From SIG307 sp045596385 (GTDB taxonomy: Bacteria > Bacillota > Clostridia > Lachnospirales > Lachnospiraceae), in the NCBI GenBank assembly GCA_045596385.1, contig JAZOCC010000021.1, positions 326,268 through 390,267 on the forward strand: a DNA stretch of 64,000 bases, given 5' to 3'. The position numbers and the translations under genes are program-made. Below the pieces are notes generated by a model, which was given only the letters and a program-made list of their open reading frames with translations, ran no database searches and was not told the DNA's origin. This document shows positions 59,251 to 64,000 of the stretch, piece by piece (the first letter of the stretch is position 1; every line of letters begins with the position of its first letter).

Positions 59251-61644
59251 CTAACGAATAGCCGGATATTTATCAAAAATCGAAGAAACGGCATCATACA
59301 AAGCTTTTGCGGCTTTTTTCTGATAAGCGGTATCCTTGATTTTATCAAAATCCTTGTTATTGGTAATAAAGCCGCACTCGACTAAAACAGCCGGAACGGA
59401 ATTGTTATGTATGACAACGAATTTGTCGGCCAGTATGCCGTTGTTTTTGGTACCCCAGGCCGAGGATAATCGTCCTGCGATTTCCTTGGCTAAAATCGAA
59501 CTGCTGAGACCGGAAGCCGTAACGCTGTTATTTGATTTTGAATAATATACTCCGGTACCATTTACTGCGGTATTTGAATGTGCATTGACATGGAAGCTGA
59601 CAAATAAATCGGCGCCTACGGCTGCTGCGAAATCGGCCCGTGTCTGGAGTGCGATTTTTGTATCTGTGGTACGGGTATAATACACTTTAATATCGGAATT
59701 TTTGAAATATTCCGGAGCATAGACATTAACCACATTGAAATTCACGTTTTTCTCGAGAACACTACCACGGGAGGTTCCAGGATCAATACCGCCGTGGCCG
59801 GCATCTAATACGATTATTTTGTCATAAATCTCACGTGGATTCGCAATTTTCACGGCAAGGAAACCGTCAGCTACCGTATAGTTGTAGCCCTGTATTTTTG
59901 TGGTATTAAACGTAATTACCGTTGTATCGTTTGCAGCCTTATAACCGAACTGAACATTTCTTAAGGTGTCTACCGGATTATAATAGTCCTGTTCCGACAA
60001 AAAGCTCATATGGTTGCCCGGTATGGATATGGTAAAGCGGTTTTTTGCATATTCATCCGCATCGGTAACTGCTGACGGTGCAATGTTTTTAGGCAAACGG
60101 ATTACAAAACGGTCGCGAGTGAAGACTGCTTCCGGAAGATGGCTTGATAAATCCTCTCCTTCGAAAATATCGGTAGAACCAGAATCCGAGTCGGTGATAT
60201 CATCACCGGTAACAAATTCCAAACGGTCCTCATACATTCCGTTACTGTCCGTAAAATGTACGACACATCCATCCGGCGCAGAATAGGTATAATAATGCAA
60301 TTCTTTGGTTTTTATAATGATAATCTTAATACTGTCCGTGCCGTTGATATATAAATAATTTAAAAAAGCGGCATCCGGATCATAATTCATTTTTCCTTTG
60401 TAAGGATTGTGATATCCGGACAGAACCAATTCGATTACATCTGCTTTATCGGTGATTATTAATTTGCTGCTATCCACTCCCTTTAAATACAGTGCGTCGG
60501 AATTTAGACAGGAATATGCGGAAACAGCGCCCGGGACCGGATTCCCCTGTAGTGAAAAGTAGTCAAGAATCTGGTTATGGGTATCATAAGAAAATAAGCA
60601 TGTTCCGTAGGATGCGGTATCCGGAAGCAGAACTCCTTCAGAATCCGGGACGGTAGCATCTCCGTTTCCGACTCCCGTGACAGCGCCCGAGACGGAAAAT
60701 GTCCCGGCAGAGGCATTATAATCTACGGTGTATCCTAAAGCTTCGAGTACAAATTCCGCAGGAACATAAACGTTTGCCTTTGTAGAATCCGGAGGCGTAA
60801 TCAAACGTGGAACGGCCGGCAAAAGATAAGCATCCTCGCCGATATAGGCAACAGGACTGTCAAGAACCATCCGAACCATCCGGTCACCGTTTTTTAAAAG
60901 GATCAAACCGCTCCCCTCTGCATAAGCAAAGGAAGCAATCCCGGTATTTTGTATGTATTGTTCTGCCGAAAATAAGACAGTGTCGTCTAAAATGTAGCCG
61001 GGAAATACGGAGGAAGTGACCTGCTTCTTGTTTAATAAAAAGATTGGTGAACTTCCACTGTACCGAATCCGTTCGGAACCATCGTAAAGAAAGGTTGCAC
61101 GGCGGATGGATGCGGTGGACGTCGTCTCATTCCAGGTATAATCAAATCCGAAGGTCTCCGCCACAAAACGTGTCGGGACATATAAATATTTTTCAGAGGA
61201 GCTGTTAAAGGAATATACAAACGGCGCATTATTCATATAGCATTTTGTGCCGTTTACCGTAGCTTCTTTAAAACCGAGAGACATTTTAATTGTATGTGGT
61301 CCGTAGGAAACGGTAAAACTGTTCCTTCCGTCAACATAATCACAGGTTGCTCCCAGAGTATTTGCAAAAACCTCTTGAAAAGGCCCTACTGCTGCACCGT
61401 TCGATAAAATAAGACCGGAATGGGCTTCAGAAAGCAGATTGCCGTCTACTTCATAACGGACAGATTGGCCGGTATATTGAAAGGTATCGCCGGTAACATG
61501 GTTATATACGGATACACCCGCAGCCTTTGCAGAATACGCCGGGGACTGCATCATTCCGAAGAAAAAAAGGGGAACCATACAAATAACGCCCAGAATACAG
61601 TTCAGTATTTTTTTATAATGGATACTATCTTTTGTTTTATTCAT
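59251..61644 (-). CDS. N-acetylmuramoyl-L-alanine amidase with copper-amine-oxidase-like stalk domains
   Basis: A 797-residue exported wall hydrolase. A membrane/signal segment lies at about 10-38. The N-terminal half has repeated copper-amine-oxidase N-terminal-like modules (YVPTRFVAETFGFDYTWNE, VYVPAEFVLEALGYTVDYNA). The C-terminal Amidase_3 domain (about 610-797) has the zinc ligands and catalytic Glu: LDAGHGGIDPG, VLEKNVN, FVSFHVNAHSN and VLVECGFITN. The ribosome binding site AAAGGTGG is about 13 bases from the ATG, longer than normal. Confidence 0.93.
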   Translation of the reverse strand: MNKTKDSIHYKKILNCILGVICMVPLFFFGMMQSPAYSAKAAGVSVYNHVTGDTFQYTGQSVRYEVDGNLLSEAHSGLILSNGAAVGPFQEVFANTLGATCDYVDGRNSFTVSYGPHTIKMSLGFKEATVNGTKCYMNNAPFVYSFNSSSEKYLYVPTRFVAETFGFDYTWNETTSTASIRRATFLYDGSERIRYSGSSPIFLLNKKQVTSSVFPGYILDDTVLFSAEQYIQNTGIASFAYAEGSGLILLKNGDRMVRMVLDSPVAYIGEDAYLLPAVPRLITPPDSTKANVYVPAEFVLEALGYTVDYNASAGTFSVSGAVTGVGNGDATVPDSEGVLLPDTASYGTCLFSYDTHNQILDYFSLQGNPVPGAVSAYSCLNSDALYLKGVDSSKLIITDKADVIELVLSGYHNPYKGKMNYDPDAAFLNYLYINGTDSIKIIIIKTKELHYYTYSAPDGCVVHFTDSNGMYEDRLEFVTGDDITDSDSGSTDIFEGEDLSSHLPEAVFTRDRFVIRLPKNIAPSAVTDADEYAKNRFTISIPGNHMSFLSEQDYYNPVDTLRNVQFGYKAANDTTVITFNTTKIQGYNYTVADGFLAVKIANPREIYDKIIVLDAGHGGIDPGTSRGSVLEKNVNFNVVNVYAPEYFKNSDIKVYYTRTTDTKIALQTRADFAAAVGADLFVSFHVNAHSNTAVNGTGVYYSKSNNSVTASGLSSSILAKEIAGRLSSAWGTKNNGILADKFVVIHNNSVPAVLVECGFITNNKDFDKIKDTAYQKKAAKALYDAVSSIFDKYPAIR

Positions 61645-61756
61645 AGAAAAATGTTAACCACCTTTCCTAAGAATCCTATAAGTTTACTCGTACGGATTCA
61701 TTGTAAAAAAGAAAAGTGTTATAAGTGTGTCAAAACGTCCCTTGAAAAGAAAAAAC

Positions 61757-61785
61757 TTGTCAAAAAACGCATGATATGGTATAGT
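61757..61785 (+). promoter_or_regulatory. Sigma-A promoter of the TtcA-like gene
   Basis: TTGTCA (61757-61762), 17 bases, TATAGT (61780-61785). It lies in the 200-base divergent gap between the amidase and TtcA-like genes; no equally good leftward promoter was found. Confidence 0.65.
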
Positions 61786-61844
61786 TGATATGCCAAAAGT
61801 ACTATATCTTAGAATCTGCGGAAAAGATTGGAAAGGAATAAGAT

Positions 61845-62585
61845 ATGAAATTGCAGCAACTTCTCAGCTACACCAGAAAAGCGGTGGATGATTATCAGAT
61901 GATTCAGCCGGGAGATAAAATCGCAATCGGAATCTCGGGAGGCAAGGACTCTCTCGCCTTGCTGTATGCTCTGGCGGGACTGCGACGCTTTTATCCGAAT
62001 CCTTTTGAATTATGTGCAATCACCGTGGATTTGGGATTTGAAGGCTTTGACTTGACGGAAATCAGAGCGCTGTGCGAGGAACTACAGGTGCCGTATTATG
62101 TCCAGAAGACAGAAATCGGGGAAGTGGTTTTTCAAGTAAGGGAAGAAAGCAATCCCTGCTCTTTGTGTGCGAAGCTCCGGAAGGGCGCCTTTAACGATAA
62201 GGCAAAAGAGCTTGGCTGTAATAAATCAGCCTATGCACACCATAAGGACGATGTCATAGAGACGATGCTGATGTCCCTATTATATGAAGGAAGATACAAC
62301 TGCTTCTCTCCCGTGACTTATCTCGACCGCTCGGACATTACGCTGATACGCCCGTTAATCTATGTGGAAGAGGCAGATATCATAGGTTTTCAGCATAAGT
62401 ACAATCTCCCGGTGAAGAAGAACCCGTGTCCGGCGGACGGATTAACCAAACGGGCCGATACTAAGGACTTGGTAAAACGCTTAAACGAGGAATACAAAGG
62501 CTCCAAGGAGCGTCTGTTCCATGCGATTACCGACGGTACATTACCGGCCTGGAAAAAGTCGGAAACCGGTTCGAGAAGAAAATAA
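61845..62585 (+). CDS. TtcA-like tRNA thiolation protein (PP-loop ATPase)
   Basis: A 246-residue N-type ATP pyrophosphatase. The PP-loop is SGGKDS at 31-36; a Cys-x-x-Cys pair (Cys105, Cys108 in NPCSLCAKLRKG) and YAHHKDDVIETMLMSLL match TtcA, which makes 2-thiocytidine at position 32 of tRNA using an iron-sulfur cluster. Firmicutes members of this group may have a different target. GGAAAGGAAT precedes the ATG. Confidence 0.87.
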   Translation: MKLQQLLSYTRKAVDDYQMIQPGDKIAIGISGGKDSLALLYALAGLRRFYPNPFELCAITVDLGFEGFDLTEIRALCEELQVPYYVQKTEIGEVVFQVREESNPCSLCAKLRKGAFNDKAKELGCNKSAYAHHKDDVIETMLMSLLYEGRYNCFSPVTYLDRSDITLIRPLIYVEEADIIGFQHKYNLPVKKNPCPADGLTKRADTKDLVKRLNEEYKGSKERLFHAITDGTLPAWKKSETGSRRK

Positions 62586-62627
62586 AGGATAGAGAGTAGG
62601 TATGAGACGTTGACTTGTCCGAATGGA

Positions 62628-63023
62628 CTAAGACAGCGTCTTCTTTACGTAATACTGGATAACCAAATAGGTATCCGGATAAATCGTGTCACTCTCTAAA
62701 TGATTCGTCTCTTTGATGGAACGGACAAACTCGGGGATACTCTCCTTCTCCTCACAATAAAAGCGCTCCGCAATCTTCCAAAGGGAGTCGTTCTCCGTAA
62801 CACGTACGGAAACAATACGCTTTTCATAAGAAACGGTACTCTCTGCCTCGGCCTGCGCAGACGGCGCAAACAGTAAAATGGCAAGAACAATGACTGCAAT
62901 GCTAAGCACAGTAATGGCAACCTTCTGTAAAACAGCTTTACGCTTCATGCTGCGACGGGCCTCGGCAATCTGCCGGTAAGAACGATACTCGTTTACAATC
63001 TCGTGATTTACTACTCTATCCAT
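62628..63023 (-). CDS. YneA-like LysM membrane protein, SOS-controlled
   Basis: A 131-residue protein with a cytoplasmic N-terminus, one membrane helix (about 34-54, or a signal with AQA site) and a LysM-like domain (about 72-126: VRVTENDSLWKIAERFYC, DTIYPDTYLVIQY) that binds peptidoglycan. In Bacillus, yneA is divergent from lexA, has the same layout and blocks division during SOS; I infer the same here. ATG at 63023 is 7 bases after AGGAGG; the ATG at 63029 is too close to it. Confidence 0.85.
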   Translation of the reverse strand: MDRVVNHEIVNEYRSYRQIAEARRSMKRKAVLQKVAITVLSIAVIVLAILLFAPSAQAEAESTVSYEKRIVSVRVTENDSLWKIAERFYCEEKESIPEFVRSIKETNHLESDTIYPDTYLVIQYYVKKTLS

Positions 63024-63056
63024 ACTCATACCTCCTAAAAACAGAACAAACATTCC

Positions 63057-63070
63057 CGAACATCTGTTTA
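63057..63070. promoter_or_regulatory. LexA box A
   Basis: CGAAC-ATCT-GTTTA, close to the Gram-positive CGAAC-N4-GTTYG consensus. Just downstream of the YneA-like -10 box. Confidence 0.65.
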
Positions 63071-63071
63071 T

Positions 63072-63100
63072 AATATAACATGCGAACAATTGTTTGTCAA
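63072..63100 (-). promoter_or_regulatory. Sigma-A promoter of the YneA-like gene
   Basis: On the - strand, TTGACA (63100-63095), 17 bases and TATATT (63077-63072). A LexA box fills the spacer and another lies just downstream. Confidence 0.8.
63083..63096. promoter_or_regulatory. LexA box B
   Basis: CGAAC-AATT-GTTTG fits CGAAC-N4-GTTYG fully. It lies between the -35 and -10 boxes of the YneA-like promoter. Confidence 0.85.
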
Positions 63101-63119
63101 TAGGTTTTTGAAAAAAATT

Positions 63120-63133
63120 CGAACAAAAGTTTG
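63120..63133. promoter_or_regulatory. LexA box C
   Basis: CGAAC-AAAA-GTTTG fits the consensus. It abuts and overlaps the -35 box of lexA. Confidence 0.85.
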
Positions 63134-63160
63134 ACAAACAGGTGTTTGATGTGTTATACT
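63131..63160 (+). promoter_or_regulatory. Sigma-A promoter of lexA
   Basis: TTGACA (63131-63136), 18 bases, TATACT (63155-63160). LexA boxes C and D overlap it, so lexA represses itself. Confidence 0.8.
63135..63148. promoter_or_regulatory. LexA box D
   Basis: CAAAC-AGGT-GTTTG, one change from consensus, in the spacer of the lexA promoter. Confidence 0.7.
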
Positions 63161-63169
63161 TGGTACAAG

Positions 63170-63183
63170 GAAACAAAAGTTTG
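63170..63183. promoter_or_regulatory. LexA-box-like site E
   Basis: GAAAC-AAAA-GTTTG, a weaker match, in the lexA leader downstream of the -10 box. Confidence 0.45.
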
Positions 63184-63209
63184 TTTTATGATAGAAGGAG
63201 GTAACGTCT

Positions 63210-63824
63210 ATGGGTTATGGTAAAATCACTGCAAAGCAGCAGGAAATCTTAGACTTTATGAAAGAACGTATTTTAAATAAGGGATATCCGCCGGCAGTGC
63301 GCGAGATTTGTGAGGCTGTGAAGTTAAAGTCCACCTCTTCCGTGCATGCACATCTGGAAAGCCTGGAGAAGAACGGTTACATCCGTCGTGACCCGGCGAA
63401 GCCGCGTGCTATTGAGATTGTAGACGATAATTTCAATATTACTCGCCGTGAGATGGCTTATATTCCGGTAGTAGGTACCGTGACTGCGGGTCAGCCGATT
63501 TTGGCTGTGGAAAACGTTGAGTCCTACTTCCCTATTCCGACGGATTATTTGCCGAATGCGGAGACTTTTATGCTTCATGTAAAAGGTGACAGCATGATTA
63601 ATGCCGGCATCTTTAACGGTGATCAGATTCTGATTAAGAAGCAGAATTACGCAAAGAACGGTGATTTTGTTGTGGCTCTCATCGAGGATTCCGTTACGGT
63701 GAAGACCTTTTATAAGGAGGATGGGTACTATCGTCTCCAGCCGGAAAACGACACCATGGATCCGATTATCGTGAATGAAGTGGAGATCTTGGGCAAGGTC
63801 ATCGGATTGTTCCGGATGTTCTAA
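63210..63824 (+). CDS. lexA: SOS repressor LexA
   Basis: A 204-residue LexA. The N-terminal winged helix (about 1-70: PPAVREICEAVKLKSTSSVH) binds the boxes described here. The C-terminal protease domain has the self-cleavage bond Ala93-Gly94 (VTAGQP), Ser128 (KGDSMI) and Lys165 (VTVKTF). RecA-promoted cleavage would release lexA and the YneA-like gene. GAAGGAGG precedes the ATG. Confidence 0.98.
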   Translation: MGYGKITAKQQEILDFMKERILNKGYPPAVREICEAVKLKSTSSVHAHLESLEKNGYIRRDPAKPRAIEIVDDNFNITRREMAYIPVVGTVTAGQPILAVENVESYFPIPTDYLPNAETFMLHVKGDSMINAGIFNGDQILIKKQNYAKNGDFVVALIEDSVTVKTFYKEDGYYRLQPENDTMDPIIVNEVEILGKVIGLFRMF

Positions 63825-63899
63825 GTTTTTTTGATGCGAAATTAATAGGTAAATGCAAAATCGAGCCTGTGAAAGTTTTTCTGTAAATAAAGACATGAG

Positions 63900-63936
63900 A
63901 GGTCTTCTATGATAAAATAAAAATCATAGGAGGCCT
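63900..63936 (+). promoter_or_regulatory. Hairpin hiding the transposase ribosome binding site
   Basis: AGGTCTTCTATGAT (63900-63913) pairs with ATCATAGGAGGCCT (63923-63936), 14 pairs with two G-U, loop 9 bases. The 3' arm contains the GGAGG of the transposase gene, 7-8 bases before its ATG, so read-through transcripts would be poorly translated. Confidence 0.65.
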
Positions 63937-63942
63937 TTTATT

Positions 63943-64000
63943 ATGGCAAGAGAAAAGAAACCGGTACACAAAGTACAAATGACAGAAGGAAAAAGAAACA
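63943..64000 (+). CDS. IS256-family transposase, N-terminal fragment
   Basis: The reading frame from ATG 63943 gives MAREKKPVHKVQMTEGKRN up to the window edge. I recognise this as the usual start of Lachnospiraceae IS256/mutator-type transposases (DDE enzymes). Only 19 residues are present, so the call rests on the N-terminal string and the flanking terminal-repeat-like DNA. Confidence 0.7.
   Translation, partial: MAREKKPVHKVQMTEGKRN

Larger units (their letters stand above)
63863..64000 (+). mobile_element. Left end of an IS256-type insertion sequence (partial)
   Basis: The last bases hold the start of a transposase gene preceded by GAGCCTGTGAAAGTTTTTCT, which looks like an IS256-family terminal inverted repeat and is taken as the left end. 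The exact boundary and target duplication cannot be set because the right end is outside the window. Confidence 0.6.

Noticed and set aside
1..64000. CRISPR arrays, rRNA and tRNA genes
   Set aside because: No regularly spaced direct repeats and no tRNA cloverleaf or rRNA-like stretch were seen in the intergenic regions.

Overview
The window looks like chromosomal DNA of a spore-lineage Gram-positive Clostridium relative, most likely a Lachnospiraceae (Bacillota). This rests on spoIVA, the gene orders rplS-lepB-rbgA-rnhB-yraN, mreBCD-mrdA-minCDE-rodA-mgsA and yggS-sepF-ylmH-divIVA-lspA-rluD, LexA boxes of the Bacillus/Clostridium type, and consensus sigma-A promoters with purine-rich ribosome binding sites. 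Genus is not resolved. Almost all genes lie on the + strand; three sit on the - strand at 56.2-61.6 kb and one opposite lexA.

Layout. 1-4.6 kb: end of rplS, signal peptidase, ribosome-assembly GTPase, RNase HII, an orphan FlhB C-terminal-like gene, a RelB/ParE-type toxin-antitoxin pair and yraN. The FlhB-like gene and the antitoxin are preceded by near-identical promoter/operator copies. 4.6-12.2 kb: pgeF, a radical SAM protein, der, plsY, gpsA and spoIVA. 12.2-22.8 kb: a secreted SH3/NlpC-P60 hydrolase, a membrane MutS homologue, rnhA, mutS, two unknown genes and mutL. 22.8-34.8 kb: an accessory stretch around miaA with acetyltransferases, Nudix proteins (one fused to a methyltransferase), small kinases and hydrolases, a formyltransferase/C15-peptidase-like pair and two paralogous membrane proteins. 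34.8-35.2 kb: no intact gene, but the decayed remains of one.

35.2-47.5 kb: a YnbB-type PLP enzyme, DUF4321, radC, then a long morphogenesis operon (mreBCD, penicillin-binding protein 2, minCDE, rodA, mgsA, a D,D-carboxypeptidase) that joins side-wall synthesis to division-site placement. 47.5-54.2 kb: division and envelope operon (HlyD-like, pipY/yggS, sepF, ylmH, divIVA, aroB, lspA, rluD-type). 54.2-57.2 kb: DUF4143 ATPase, BlaI-type repressor and tyrosine recombinase. 57.2-61.7 kb: two secreted wall/glycan hydrolases. 61.8-63.8 kb: a TtcA-like tRNA thiolase, then a divergent SOS unit with lexA and a YneA-like LysM membrane protein sharing about five LexA boxes. The last about 140 bases are the left end of an IS256-type insertion sequence.

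Most of the window is housekeeping. The points most worth following are the duplicated toxin-antitoxin operator, the SOS divergon, the Asp-to-Glu change at the catalytic position of methylglyoxal synthase, the large insertion in penicillin-binding protein 2, the formyltransferase/peptidase cassette, the Nudix-methyltransferase fusion and the hairpin that hides the transposase ribosome binding site. Nothing here clearly amounts to a wholly new system. All family calls were made by eye from motifs; no database search was run.
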